Source: Cristatella mucedo (lineage: Eukaryota > Bryozoa > Phylactolaemata > Cristatellidae). From it: a stretch of 64,000 nucleotides of DNA. Position 1 is the stretch's first letter; every line of letters starts with the position of its first letter. Shown here one piece after another: positions 48,501 through 60,001 of this stretch. The DNA lies in the NCBI GenBank assembly GCA_009760855.2, contig WPIO01000199.1:336723-400722 (forward strand), written 5' to 3'. The translations under genes and the position numbers were made by a program. Below the pieces are notes generated by a model, which was not told where the DNA came from, did no database searches, and saw nothing but the letters and a program-made list of their open reading frames with translations.

Positions 48501-48539
48501 CAGCTGTTTATCCGCTAAAAGTAAACATTATTATAAGAT

Positions 48540-48675
48540 ATTATCTACGTAATGTATCGTCTAGTACCATGGCATAAAATATCTGTTCAGGCACTTCACA
48601 TTTGCTACAGGGATTGAGCCTGCGATCTCTTTTCTCAAAGACGAGTAGCTCACCCCTGGTGCTACACCCACGCCG
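48540..48675 (-). mobile_element. tRNA-like SINE with LINE-type tail, minus orientation
   Basis: On the minus strand: ACCAGGGGTGAGCTACTC (A-box region), GCAGGCTCAATCCCT (B box), then AAATGTGAAGTGCCTGAACA, the LINE-like tail. Confidence 0.55.
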
Positions 48676-49055
48676 CACATGCAGGGATAATGTGCACCTA
48701 AGTGCGTCATCGCACAGTTTTCTAAAGTTTGCGACTATTACAAGAGGATGATCGCAATAGCTTTAAATTTTCTCTTCGAGCGTGGTGTAAATTAAATGAA
48801 ATCTATCGCCGAGGAGGCAGCGGCTCAAACTTCGCCGCTCGATGTGGCCTAGTAACGTCTCGTGCATCGTTTCCTGTGAATATTTCCCAATATGTCGCAT
48901 TCAAGGATTGAGATCTTCGCTTCCATCTAGAAAAGACCTGTATATCGCCAAATTTTTACCGGTTACGTGCGCAAGAGGTCGACTTGAGCAAGAATGACCA
49001 CCTTACGGCGGCAGTAATTAAAAAACGCATAGCTGCCGGAGGCCAATTGCGTGTG
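48676..49055. other. Unassigned, with a segment similar to 59130-59380
   Basis: 48740-48960 and 59130-59380 share phrases such as GAGGAGGC..CGGCTCAAA.TT and GTCTCGT.. in order; a possible further interspersed family. Confidence 0.4.
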
Positions 49056-49190
49056 CCAAGCTGGTTTGGTCCAGCGGTAAAGGTGCTCGCCCCGACCAAG
49101 GTCTGGCTGAGATCATTGGCTCAAGCCCGAGGCATATGTGAAGCGCCTGAATAGAGATTAAGTTTTTTTGGGGTGCTATATTAATGAATT
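49056..49190 (+). mobile_element. tRNA-like SINE with LINE family 1-type tail
   Basis: TTTGGTCCAGCGGTAAAGGT (A-box region), GGCTCAAGCCCGAGG (B box at about 49129), then GAAGCGCCTGAATAGAGATT and TTTTTGGGGTGCTATATTAA. The last 45 bases are the LINE family 1 tail pattern, implying mobilisation by that LINE. It is followed at once by (TA)n. Confidence 0.75.
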
Positions 49191-49846
<656 letters not shown>

Positions 49847-50072
49847 AAATAATAATAATATAATAATAATAATAATATTGCACTTGATAAAGCGCCCTCA
49901 GAGAACTTAATCTCTTTCTAGGCGCTTTACATTTGCTGCAAAGTGATACGCAATAGATTAGTAAGTAAAATCATGCTTGAAAAACAAACAAAATGAATAA
50001 CATGGTTAGGGGTTACATGCACTGGGTCAGCATGCAAATGTGGTTAGTGGCAGCATGAACAGTGTCAGCGGT
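49847..50072 (-). mobile_element. LINE family 1, 3' tail fragment
   Basis: (AAT)n at 49847-49878, then the reverse of the tail (AAAGCGCCCTCAGAGAACTT, GGCGCTTTACATTTGCTGCA). Confidence 0.9.
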
Positions 50073-50220
50073 CGTTAAAGCCGCCCTCCCTGGTTTTTTC
50101 GGGCCTTCACTTTTATATGTATATATGTATATATATATATATATTTATCGTATATATTTGTCGCTAAAGCCACCCTCCCTGGTGTTTTCGGGCCTTCGCT
50201 TATATATATATATATTCGTT
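50073..50220. repeat. Tandem pair of about 80-bp unit with TA runs
   Basis: GTCG.TAAAGCC.CCCTCCCTGGT, TTTTCGGGCCTTC.CTTTTATA occurs at 50077 and again at 50159, each followed by (TA)n. Confidence 0.85.
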
Positions 50221-50559
50221 AGCGCTTCAAACTGCGTTACGAAAATAAATATATCGAGATCGGACCAAAAATGAGATATAGATGATGAAATAAATGCCAA
50301 AACATTGGACGTGACTTTAAATTCAGCATACATTGTTGATACGTTGATCTTGAGATAAATTATGTTTACAAATTTTTTTAGATGAAGAAATTTTTAACGA
50401 ATTCACCTAGAGTCGATTTGCTGCACTTCTAATGCTACTATCTGCCTGGAGCCTAACCTAAAACGACGTCTGTGCTGCCGTAGTGCTGAGGAAGCTAACA
50501 AAGGAAACTTTACTTGTTACCAAAGTTAGAAGGCTTCCGGCGTTTGCTCGCCTTTACGT

Positions 50560-50685
50560 CAGCCCTGCGGCAGCCTCCCCCGCAGCAAGCGCCTCGACGG
50601 CAGCGGAAGTAGCAGCAGCGGAAGTAGCGACGGAGGCGACACGCGAGTGATGAGCGGCGTCCATCGCGGCGTCCATCGTGGGCAG
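50560..50685. other. GC-rich triplet patch
   Basis: GCAGC/GGCGAC-type triplets; the minus open frame 50554-50787 over it is alanine-rich at its end and unrecognised. Confidence 0.4.
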
Positions 50686-50759
50686 GGTGCTGATATCCTC
50701 ATATACACAGAGACTACGCCGTTTCTTAGTTCTAAAATCGCTAGCTGTTAGGTGCACTG

Positions 50760-51430
50760 AAAGTTGTGCCCGCTTTTTACAAAACACGTAGCATTGACCT
50801 GCGGGACCAGCAATTTGCCACTATTCTAAAATCTAAAGAGAAACCTCTCCAGATATTGATTCGCGAAATTGTGAATAGGTCGGATATTGGTCTTTTCTTC
50901 CACAAAAAACTGACATTATTCAATAATTGCATTTTGCAAACACTCGCCATTACTTCGAAAAATGGCGGTGCTTTATTTTCACGGCGACAGGCTAAACAAT
51001 TCAATTAGGGGTACTTCTCGGCTGCTAAGTTAAGTTTTTTAGCACGCTCGTCAACGCATTGTTCTATATTGATTATATATTGATCTGCATTGATTATTCT
51101 ACATTCCATTTTGAGCACAGAAAACTCTAGTATTTTCATTGCCAGATGAACGTTTAAGCGAACCTGTTGCTATCTAGCACCACGTGGTGCGAGGCCTTCG
51201 TCTTCCGAGCAGTATTTTCTTAGGACCCGTGCAGACTTTACGGTCGCCAGACGTACAGCGAGCGATGGAGGAGCGCGAGAATGCCGCAAAGACCGCGTCT
51301 CTTGGGTTCGCACTAGATCGGAGCTGCTGCGGTTAACGTGGCGATCCCGAATACTAAGCGGCCACCAAGATGCTAGCTTCTGATGCGGCTTGTGACTTTG
51401 CGAAAGTAATCTGGGTTGTGAACGCAATTA
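50760..51430. repeat. Interspersed repeat family W, copy 3
   Basis: CCCGCTTTTTACAAAACACG, AAATGGCGGTGCTTTATTTTC, CTAGTATTTTCATTGCCAGA, GAGCTGCTGCGGTTAACGTG, CGAATACTAAGCGGCCACCA; the same order as copies 1 and 2. Confidence 0.6.
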
Positions 51431-51450
51431 ATTGCAGCTCTTCAGCATGA

Positions 51451-51465
51451 ACCTCTCTCTCTCTC

Positions 51466-51522
<57 letters not shown>

Positions 51523-51525
51523 CTC
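51451..51525. repeat. (CT)n microsatellite
   Basis: CT repeats with a few interruptions; a degenerate CT-rich zone continues to 51610 and abuts the gypsy element. Confidence 0.95.
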
Positions 51526-51625
51526 TCTCCCGCTCTCTCTTTCGTGCGCTCTCTCTCACTCTAGCTTTCTCTGTTCCTCTCTCTCTTTTTTTGTCTCCCC
51601 CTCTCTCTTATAGGCGTCGTCTTTC

Positions 51626-51869
51626 TAGTTTGATTGCCGTCGCGCACTGCATAAAACACCAGCCGACGAGCAACACCACCAGTTTATTCTCCCTACACAC
51701 GGAGCAGGGTGAAGCACGACTCTCCTTGTCCCTCTCGCCCACCGGAGTCCCCCACGACTCCCTTGTCAAAACAACCTCTAACAGCACGTCCGGGCTGCTT
51801 ACCACAACGAGCGTCACAGCCCACTCGTACAGCGATCAGGGGCAGTGTCATCAATTAAATTAAACCGCA
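51626..51869 (-). repeat. 3' LTR of the gypsy element
   Basis: Matches 55496-55735 nearly base for base (CGCGCACTGCATAAAACACC, CCACTCGTACAGCGATCAGG, GGCAGTGTCATCAATTAAAT). In minus orientation it begins TGCGGTTTAATTTAATTG. The TTTTATGCAGT word is near its end. Confidence 0.92.
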
Positions 51870-52299
51870 TGCCCGCCTGATATGGAGATCAATTAACGAC
51901 GTAGCCAGAGCAGTAAGCAGCAGCTGTTCTTCTCCACTGCTTAGACAACGTGAAGGCTAAACATTAACCACATACTGCTCATAGCGTGCCGGTGGTCTCA
52001 GGCCACATCTTGGCCGCAGCTGTCTGCCGGGCTCGTCGTCTCTGGACATACGACCAGGGCCAGCATCGGAGTGTTTGTCAAAGGGTTCATTGGCGTTCTG
52101 TACTGGTCTGATGTCTGCTAGGTGGCGGCGGATTCCGTCAATTTCAATGCCAACGCCTTCTGCGGAGCAGTAACTGTCCCCTGTGGCCATTGAGTGGTGC
52201 AACCGGCTCCAGGGGGTTTTACGAAAACCCGCTGACCCTGAATCAAGTCATTTCCGTCAGAGCTCTCTGGGCGAGGCTCGCGAGCCATTGCAGGTTTCC

Positions 52300-52960
52300 A
52301 TTCCTACGAGAAAAGCTGACGGCAAGGCGATGCGCCGGCGTCAAATCCGGCGGAGGCAGAGAGATTGTACCAGTACACCATCATCATCATCATGCCCCGC
52401 CCACTCCAGGCTGCCATTCCTTTTATTTTTCGGTCGTTTCGCTCTACTACACCGTTTCTGGAGGCGGGGTAGGCACAGCGATACATTGCCTGTATCCCCC
52501 AACGATCGCAAAGCTGGCGATTAGAGTTCAATCGGAAAGTGGCGGAATTTTCCATTAAGAGCTGCCACGGCGGGCCCCTTTCTCTGAATATTACGTCCAA
52601 GTGTCGGACCACCGAAGTCTCGCTCTCTTCGGTATACGCCGCCAGGTGGCAACCTGCTGAGGCCGCTATCGAAAATTGTCAGATACTTGACCCCGTTGAA
52701 GAAAGTAGCATCAACAGCCAGGCGGCGCCCGTTGAATCTACTTCCAAATATCCATGGCTCCAAGACACTGGTGCGGGATCCACAGACCGGCAACGCATGC
52801 ACGAATAAACAAAGCGTTCCGCTATCTCCAGCGTTACGGAAATGCCGGAGAATAAGAGCCTGGCCAGGTACAACGTGCGGTCAACCCCAAGGTGAAGCAA
52901 ATCATGGAACGCTCGACGGTCTACTGCTTGTGCTGGAGTAGCAGCTGCGAGAATCGAGAT
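52300..52960 (-). pseudogene. Integrase of the gypsy element
   Basis: The minus frame 52679-53038 has the zinc finger (FHDLLHLGVDRTL..., then CMRCRS). The frame 52521-52802 gives WIFGSRFNGRRLAVDATFFN and GVKYLTIFDSGLSR, including a core aspartate. The frame 52304-52612 gives GPPWQLLMENSATF (glutamate where DDE integrases keep the second aspartate), CAYPASRNGVVERNDRKIKG with the catalytic glutamate. The D-to-E change and frameshifts argue that it is inactive. Confidence 0.82.
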
Positions 52961-53099
52961 TGGCTTAAGCCATGGCTGCGGTACTCGCGTTAAGTGGTCT
53001 GCTTTGTAGTCGGCCGAACGCACCAGCTGTATTTTCACGCGAAGGTCATACTCCTTAAGTAGATCGCGTATTATTGCTGTCCACCGTCAAGCCGATGAC

Positions 53100-53380
53100 C
53101 TCGCTTACATCTCTCGTACGGATAGGCTAATCGCCTTCGACAAGCAATCGAAGCCCCGAATACACAGTGGCCGAGTCAGTTAACAATTCGATCGCTCGCC
53201 GGCCACAGGCCAGGGCTAAGTTTAGGCCCTTTATGGCTGCCTCTTGTTCGGCCAGATTTATTTGGGCTACATCATCTAGCTTTCTAAGCCAAGAGGCATC
53301 CTAGGCAGTCTGCCCTCCAATTTGCAAGCAGGCGCCTATCGCTAAGCTGCTTGTATCACACCATATCTGTCCGCTGGCTG
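53100..53380 (-). pseudogene. RNase H domain of the gypsy element
   Basis: Minus-strand translation: WCDTSSLAIGACLQIGGQTA, SWLRKLDDVAQINLAEQEA (QINLAE..A is the conserved glutamate helix), AAIKGLNLALACGRR, AIELLTDSATVYSGL (TDSA, catalytic aspartate). One in-frame stop lies near 53313. Acts on the RNA strand of RNA-DNA hybrids during reverse transcription. Confidence 0.78.
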
Positions 53381-53639
53381 ACGACGGCACACTCCACACT
53401 CCGAAAACTGGATCCTCTTTTATCCCGCGTCGGCTGATCTCCTGTGCAATCCGAAGGACGTCCTACGTAACCTCGGCATCCAATGACAGGTCTTTTGTGG
53501 CTCTCTTTACGTAGCTGCAGGCTGGTCGAAGCCATCCGGCAATGTGAAAATGGCCCGTTAATTGCCCACACCACAAGAAAAGCTGCCTGTGAGTAGCGAC
53601 CAGAGGTAGCGGTTCAGCATCGTTATCTCTGCCCCACTT

Positions 53640-54360
53640 AAGCTTCCCTTCATGGTCAGTGACACGAAGCCCTAGTACGCGACCTCCGACCAACGTTTAT
53701 CGGGCGGGCTTAGCTTCGAGCCCGAACTGTCGTAGGAGAGAGAAAACACGCTCATTCGTGATAATTTCATTGTTGGCGATTATATCGTCCACGTATGAGT
53801 CAGTCTTTTCGCACACCCCTGGATCCATTGAAAGCACCTTGCTTAACACGACGGTCATCATCCTAGGCGCTGCATTTAATCATTAAGGCAGTACCGCCTC
53901 TGCTGGTAGGCGACAATCTGGCATCTCCACTGGGAAGGGTCGACATGAAGCTGTAAATACCCTTTTCGAAGGTCGATAATGCTGACGGTACTTCCCATGC
54001 GGCGCCAAGCCCGAAGTTTCTCGCCGCAAACGTCACCGTTGGCAGTGTTGCTGGAAACGTACTGGTTCAGCTCGCGGTAGTCTAACAGGGGCCGCACTTT
54101 GTCATTATTACTCTTGAACACTGCCATTAGCGGCACGAGGCCTTCACACTCCCCTTCGTAGGGCTTCAGCCAGCCGAGTTGGATCCAATTGGGAATCTCC
54201 TTATCGTAGTTGGCCTGCAAGTAGGCGGGCTCGTGGTATGCCTCGACGCGCTTTACCCAGGTGGGAGAAGTCACGCCGTCGGCCTAATGCTACTTTACGA
54301 CCCATTTGCCGTCACGGTAAACCACCGAAAAGTCTCTGTCCGAAGCACTGATGCCGCTTG
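53640..54360 (-). pseudogene. Reverse transcriptase of the gypsy element
   Basis: The minus frame 53876-54274 has GWLKPYEGECEGLVPLMAVF, KVRPLLDYRELN, then VSIIDLRKGYLQLHV, which is motif A of the palm. The catalytic box YVDD follows in another frame at 53784-53795 (SYVDDIIANNE). Known: the form RPLLDYRELN with a cysteine-rich CGEKLRAWR segment is found in a gypsy-like group of invertebrates. A frameshift separates motif A from YVDD. Confidence 0.85.
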
Positions 54361-54559
54361 ACAGTGCCCCGGTTGCATTGCCCGCGCATTGAAGGTTACT
54401 ACACCGCCTTCAGGGCCTATCACCACGCCTCCCAGCTGTTACACAGCATCCATGCCAAGGAGCATATCATAGCCCGGTACGATTACAGATACGAGGCAGT
54501 CCAGCTCTATTGCGATGCCCTGCACAGAGCATGTCGTGCGGCACGCCGACCGGTCAATG

Positions 54560-54780
54560 AGCGACTGCTTCGTTGAACGTAATTACTGGCTCGTTAGCCG
54601 GATAAAAGTGCGCCGAGGTGGCACTCAGTACCAAACATTTAGTGACAATCGACCGAGAGCAGCCAGTATCAAGGAGCGCCTTCATAATACGACCACCATT
54701 GAGAACATTTATTGTTGGCAGTCGATTTGACCAGCAGGGGAATGTGCCGGTGCTATAACATTCGCTTCCCCAAACTAGTT
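54560..54780 (-). pseudogene. Retropepsin-like aspartic protease of the gypsy element
   Basis: In the 54554-55159 frame downstream of the zinc knuckle: MKALLDTGCSRSIVTKCL, with the catalytic DTG at 54662-54670 (DTGCSRS instead of the commoner DTGAS/DTGCT). Such proteases process the Gag-Pol polyprotein. The second half (normally ILG near the end) is not clear. Confidence 0.72.
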
Positions 54781-55477
54781 TTTTGGCTGCGCATCGGTGC
54801 GACGTTCCGGACATATCGTTGCTAGGTGCGAGTCGTTGCCGCATACAAAACACAGCCTTCGCAGCCTTTGCGACGAACGGCAGTCTCGACTTATGTGCCC
54901 TTCTGCAGAAGAAAAAAAAAAGCTTCCGTTTCGGGCGAGAGCCTCTAGCTCCCAGTGCCTCAGCAGCGGCCGCGTAGCTCGGCTCCTGGCAACTCATAAG
55001 CACTCGAGCCTTCTCAACAACCTCAGAAATCGCCATCTTGTCGAGCACCAACGCCGCGCGTAGCTGCTTTAGGATGTCCTCTGGAAGCCCGGTGACGAAT
55101 GGGAATTTTAACAAGTCACCCTCTGCAGCCGAAATCACCAATCCGGCCAGCCGGGCCAAAATCGATGCGCATACTCCACTGGTTCCCCATCTTGAAGCCG
55201 CCGTGTCGTGAGCTCCTCATAAGCTTTAAATTTATGGGCCAAAAATGCAGCGAGAAGAGTCTCTCTTACGATGGTATAGTCTTTCTTTGCCTGTCCATCG
55301 ATGCTTTGGTACACGGTGAACGCTCCACCGGTTAGAGAAAGGCGCAGGAATTTGTAGCGGTCGGCAGCGACAATACCTTGAATCTCTGCCACCAGATCAA
55401 CCTTTTTCAACCCAGCCCGCAAAAACTCCGCTGCCGTTGAATTGAGTGACGATGTTTCTGAACTTTACGTTCTCCAT
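54780..55477 (-). pseudogene. gag-like ORF of the gypsy element
   Basis: ATG at 55477 opens MENVKFRNIVTQFNGSGVFA, with the Q-F-N-G-S-G..F..W start shared by many invertebrate gypsy gag proteins. After a stop the frame continues in 55135-55422 (GIVAADRYKFLRLSLTGGAF, DYTIVRETLLAAFLAHKFKA) and 54554-55159. A frameshift at the A-run 54909-54919 falls in the first zinc knuckle (EGHISRDC remains); the second knuckle CFVCGNDSHLATIC (CX2CX4HX4C) is intact at 54811-54852. Gag proteins form the particle that packages element RNA. Broken copy. Confidence 0.8.
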
Positions 55478-55495
55478 TACTGCCTAAGTGGCTTG

Positions 55496-55735
55496 TAGTT
55501 TGATTGTCGTCGCGAACTGCATAAAACACCAGCCGACGAGTAACACCACCAGCGTATTTTCCCTACACACGGAGCAGGATGAAGCATGACTCTCCTTGCC
55601 CCTCTCAACCACCGGAGGCCCCCGACTCGCTTGCCAAAACAACCACTAATAGCACGTCCCCGCTGCTTACCACATAGTGTCACAGCCCACTCGTACAGAG
55701 ATCAGGGACAGTGTCATCAATTAAATAAAACCACA
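55496..55735 (-). repeat. 5' LTR of the gypsy element
   Basis: In minus orientation it begins TGTGGTTTTATTTAATTG and ends near CAATCAAACTA, ahead of the gag start at 55477. The open frame 55586-55930 (plus) across it is a shadow. Confidence 0.92.
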
Positions 55736-55748
55736 GTATTCGATGCAT

Positions 55749-55970
55749 CACAACATGGCCGCAGTGGTCAGAGAAGTCTTTGCGGCTTTTCGTGCTTACA
55801 TAAATACTTTGGTGCGTTGCTGTCTCGGCTGATGCCAAAGGCGAAGGCTTCATCAATGTGGCCGCTTACTCACAATTCTCGCACTCTTTCCTATTCGCTA
55901 CCAGGTCACGTGGGTTATGATCCGGATTAAACGAGCTGCTTCAATAATTCTCTCTCCTAATAGCAAATGT
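55749..55970. repeat. Segment similar to 23630-23850
   Basis: CACAACATGGCCGCAGTGGT, TGCGGCTTTTCGTGCTTACA, GCCAAAGGCGAAGGCTT, TTAAACGAGCTGCTTC. Possibly the right part of repeat family W, separated from 50760-51430 by the gypsy insertion and CT tract. Confidence 0.45.
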
Positions 55971-57694
55971 TATACTTTCTAAGCACCATCATTTCGATCC
56001 CATAAACGACTGCTCGTAGGTGATTATTCTGCAGCCTACACGGGGAGAAGCTGAGGGGGCAAAAGTCTACAAGCTTGCTCTAGAGCAGTCTCCCCCATAA
56101 CGTTTGATCTGATCCCCTGGCCTTCAATCCGCATGCTCATTTGACGGTCTCGGAGTTCGAAACATAGTGCAGCTGATGTGTCGGCACATACTGGTAGCTG
56201 AACGTTTTTCAGCTTGTCCAAAAGCCATTTTTTCGGGGAGAGAAATACTGCAAACCTTATTTGTGCAATCGACCGATGACATGTCCCCTGGGCCACGAAA
56301 GTCTTTCGTGCGGTGCTGGCTATCACTTCTTCCAACGCTCAGCATTTTCGGTGCGTCAAAGCCGAGGCGAGCCGTGCACCCACCATCTATCCGTGCTACC
56401 TCAAAGCGTTTCCGGAATGACGGTTGCCGCCCCTTTGAATGTCCTCGAAGCGGGTCACGAGGCCATCGCCATTGCCCGGGTCTGCACGACCAGGTCTGTA
56501 GGCGCCGAACAAGCACTTATTCCGGTCCTCTTCATCAGGGTCTACCGCTCATTCTTCATTGATATTCGTATGTGTCGACAGGGTTCGCTGTGTGACAGCC
56601 CGAAAAGTCACGTTGCTGGGCATGGCTGTCAGCTGCAGCGACCGGGCAGCCTTAGCAGCAGACTCAGACACAGTGCATTGCTGTTCTCCTTTAGCAGAAT
56701 CGTCGGACTTGTCTGCTTGGCATGCGAAAGGTATGGCAGCTTGCACAGCAGCAGCAGCAGCAGCAGAGGCAATGAAGGTGGCGAGAGCAATTCTGCTTCG
56801 AATACCACCTGCACCTGGCGGCCAAGCCAAGCTGCTAAGCTCGCATTCAAGCGATTCGCCACCGAGAGAGTATTTCGAGCTAAAAATGATGAGATCACTA
56901 CTTTGTTTGCAGTCAGCGTTCTAGCCGGAGTCTGGCCTCGTGCATCTGGCGATTCCTTGAAGCAACAGAAAATAGAAAGCAAGAACGAAGGGACCGAGAT
57001 GAGAGTTCATGCACGCGATCTCACTTTTGCCAGAGGGGAGAGATTATACCAGCGAACGCTCACTTGCTAAGATGGTGGAAGACATGGAAGACGGTGATTG
57101 CTCGATCGCATTCACCATGGAAAACGAGACGACCGAGGATATTTTGGTCAGTCCGCAGTGCCGTACCTTGGAAATTTCAATGCGGGGGGGGATAATTATT
57201 GGAAATGCAGATTATGGGCTATGCTGAAAGTATTCGCTTTACGCAGCCGGGTGAATGGTCAGTGCTCCTAAAACTCAGGGAGCCCTCGGGTGGCAAAGAT
57301 GAATATCATATGCCGTTAGATCTGCTGGACACATCAACAGGGGGAGTTAATTCACGGAAATGCTAACAATGCACTGGCAGGTGGAGAGTAGACTCCTCGA
57401 TGCTGATGTGTTAGAGGAAGAGGCACTCGCTTGATTACGTGTTTGGTCACGCTCTTCTGAAAGTTCTTATGTCTACAGAGCGCATAAACCGGCCAGTGCA
57501 CCTGAAGTGTTCGAAGCCTCAGGTGGCAAAAGTAAATTTTCTACTCGCCTGCACGAAGTTTGCCACTCCCACAATCTAGTAGATTGCTAGTGACAGTTTC
57601 ATTCTACAAAAATCATTCTAAAAAAATGTAAAAGTATAAAAATAAAATATATGGTACATAATATGGTACATTTATTGCAATAGCGGTATATGGG
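55971..57694. other. Unassigned; degraded long minus-strand frame
   Basis: On the minus strand one frame reads through 56830-56036 with only four stops (for example 56549-56551), joining TFRAVTQRTLSTHTNINEE, DEEDRNKCLFGAYRPGRA and FVAQGTCHRSIAQIRFAV. The plus strand holds the longest frame in the window (56261-57070, 269 codons, GC-rich, serine/arginine-rich). I recognise neither. A GCA repeat (56747-56764) resembles 25385-25415. Could be an unknown transposon ORF or chance in GC-rich DNA. Confidence 0.3.
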
Positions 57695-58934
57695 TGTAGC
57701 GCCTTGCTGGCCTTGGCTGAATTTTAGCACGAACAAGAGCTGTTCGGAGGCGGGCTAGAGCCCCTTTGTTCTGGAGCAGTGAGCCAGAGAAGAGCGTCAG
57801 TGCGGTTAGAGAGGAAGCGCTTAAGAGTAAGCCAGGAAGCTCTGAGACCAGCGGTGGCGATTCGGCCTTTAGAATTGGTCCGATACCCGTGGAAGCTGCT
57901 GATAGATGTTAGCTGGCTGTCAACCTCCGCCTTCACTCGTTCCAAGAAAGAATCGTCTGGAACCCATTCGCAATTCGAGCTGGACAGAGGTGCCCTTCCA
58001 GTGGCTTGGGGACGGTAATAATTCCTTACCGTAATGGGCCAAGGTGTCGGGCCCAATACCACTAAGCTCTGGCCCCATTGTCTCAGTTAGGTATTAAGGA
58101 GTCGAGCGACGCTCGATCTTGGTCTTGTGTCTTTTGGTCTTGTGTCTTTGGTCCGGCTCCGCACTTCGACGCCGTCGGACTCGTAACTCTGAAAGAGAGG
58201 GAGGAGGTCGGGCTGTTCGCAGGCGATTGACGGAACAGGACGAGACAGTGCTAGGAGGATTCGGTGAACTCCACCAAATATGGTCGTATCGCGCCCGAGA
58301 TGGCATTTTGTGTTTCTTTTGTGTTTGGTGTGTTCGCGCTTGCACGTGGTCTCGGCATAAAAATTTTCCGGTGCGAGCTAGTCGTAGTTGGCGTGTGTGG
58401 AGTCCTAGTTCTCCGATTAGGGTTTAGGCTCCAGTTCGAGCTCTATCTATTTGGGTCGTTCCCCAGTATAGATGTAAGTAGCGTAATTGTGGAGACGTCT
58501 TTCCTCCGCAGGAGTGCTTGAGGTGGCGTGTGTGAAGTATTTCTGCCGCACTGGTGGAAACCGAGTCCTAGTTCTCCGGTTAGGGTTTAAGCTCCGGTTC
58601 GCGCTCAGTGTGGAAAAGTATTCCCTCCGCAAGAGTGTTGGTGCTGTTGAGAACGTGCGAGGAGTGTGGAGATAAAACTGGGCTAGACGCGCAGCGACTT
58701 TGTGCGCTTGCGAATAAAGTTCAGTAAAATCCCCAATTTGTGTGTCTCGCTTTCCAATTCACGCCGCGGGCTCATGACCCCCTTTAGTAACGGTAAGCAG
58801 GTCGGTGCCCGAAACGGTCGTTTCGTGGCGGCCAGCTTATTGCGCGTAGGCGCGCACCGAACGGCAGTAGGCGCTAGGCTACGCCGCTAGGTAAGCGGCA
58901 GGTCAGCCTACTCCGCCGAGCCTTCAGGGTTACA
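57695..58934 (+). mobile_element. LTR-like repeat, copy 3 (solo, 1240 bp)
   Basis: Starts TGTAGCGCCTTGC and ends GGTTACA; matches 17194-18525 throughout with substitutions and small deletions. The TATA word is altered to TATTAAG (58092); AATAAA is kept at 58713-58718. There are fewer internal subrepeats than in copy 2, explaining the shorter length. No coding interior on either side, so a solo LTR is likely. Flanks are ATGGG on the left and GGGGT on the right, a doubtful target duplication. Confidence 0.78.
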
Positions 58935-60000
58935 GGGGTAAATCGCTATTTATGCACTCCGTACTTGGTGCAGGGCTCGATCCCAGGACCTGGTCGTCAG
59001 AGGCTAATATTTCATCCCCAGGGGCCATACTATGCAGCACCTGCGTGTATAAAGGTCCGCGACTGAGCCACCACGTGCATCGTCACATATTTATCGCTAG
59101 CTCGCGATTAGCCGCTATACGATGATCACGATCACTTTAATTCTCACGTCGAGCTTGGCAAGAACAAGCTTCATACTCCGAGGAGGCTATGGCTCAAATT
59201 TCCCGACTCGCTGGAGTCTCGTCGTATAGGATATATTTGCCAGGAGGTAATCTTCTTTATTGTGCATCCAAGAATTTACCAGCGACGGATCAACGTCACA
59301 CTTCAAAGTCGCGACTGTACGCCGAAGAAAACTTTAAAGAACAAACCCGTAGCCGCTGGATAATAGCTTCATGGCTTTAGCCTTCTGAATGAGTAGACTA
59401 ATCGTCCCATCGGTGACGCCAAACTAGTATTTATCGTCGAAATCAAAGCGCCGCTTCCATGCTCAAACCGAATTTCAGACTGCCACGAAGTGATGAGATG
59501 CCTACATTCATAGAATATGCATTCAATCAATCTATATGCGGAACACCTGGGAATTCTATGTCGTTTATGTTTTAGAAGCTTCTCTTGCTGTTGATGATCA
59601 TTGTATTTGAAGCAAAACTTCTACTTTGTACCGCATGGTTGCAAGGGCTTACACCTATGATTCCCAACGGAATAGGTCAACAGATGATTCCTCCTCCTAC
59701 TCCAAGTCTTCTAGAACAATCTAGATGCATATAGTCGAATTTATTATCCACTTAAAAGACTGCTTATGATGAAAGCTTGTCTCTGACGGTCAGCGTGGAG
59801 TGCACTCTTACAATTCGAACCTCGCAATTACATACTCGTATGCCGTCCTTATGCTGCGATGTCAACTCACCTTAATTTCTCTACTGTCCTTCGGCCTCAG
59901 CTGGTCTTGTCTTGGTTGAGAAGTGAGACTGTTTCTGTTTAAACCTTTCGTTCATACTGGAAGTCACGATGGCTTTCATTGAGCCAAGAACTCTCTGAAA
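58935..60000. other. Mostly unassigned
   Basis: 59130-59380 resembles 48740-48960. A SINE-like CTCGATCCCAGGACC lies at about 58976. Nothing else recognised. Confidence 0.35.
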
Positions 60001-60001
60001 T

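Larger units (their letters stand above)
51626..55735 (-). mobile_element. Ty3/gypsy-type LTR retrotransposon, structurally complete, decayed ORFs
   Basis: Two direct repeats of about 240 bp (51626-51869 and 55496-55735) bound 3.6 kb. On the minus strand this holds, in order, gag with a CCHC knuckle, protease, RT, RNase H, and an integrase with its zinc finger. Integrase after RNase H is the Ty3/gypsy order. Frameshifts and stops occur in all genes, one at an A homopolymer (54909-54919), so it cannot be autonomous now. LTRs differ at roughly 10% of sites by eye. No clean target duplication: left flank ..GTCTTTC, right flank GTATT... Neither a tRNA primer-binding site nor a strong polypurine tract is obvious. 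It lies between a CT tract and a repeat similar to 23630-23850. Confidence 0.93.
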
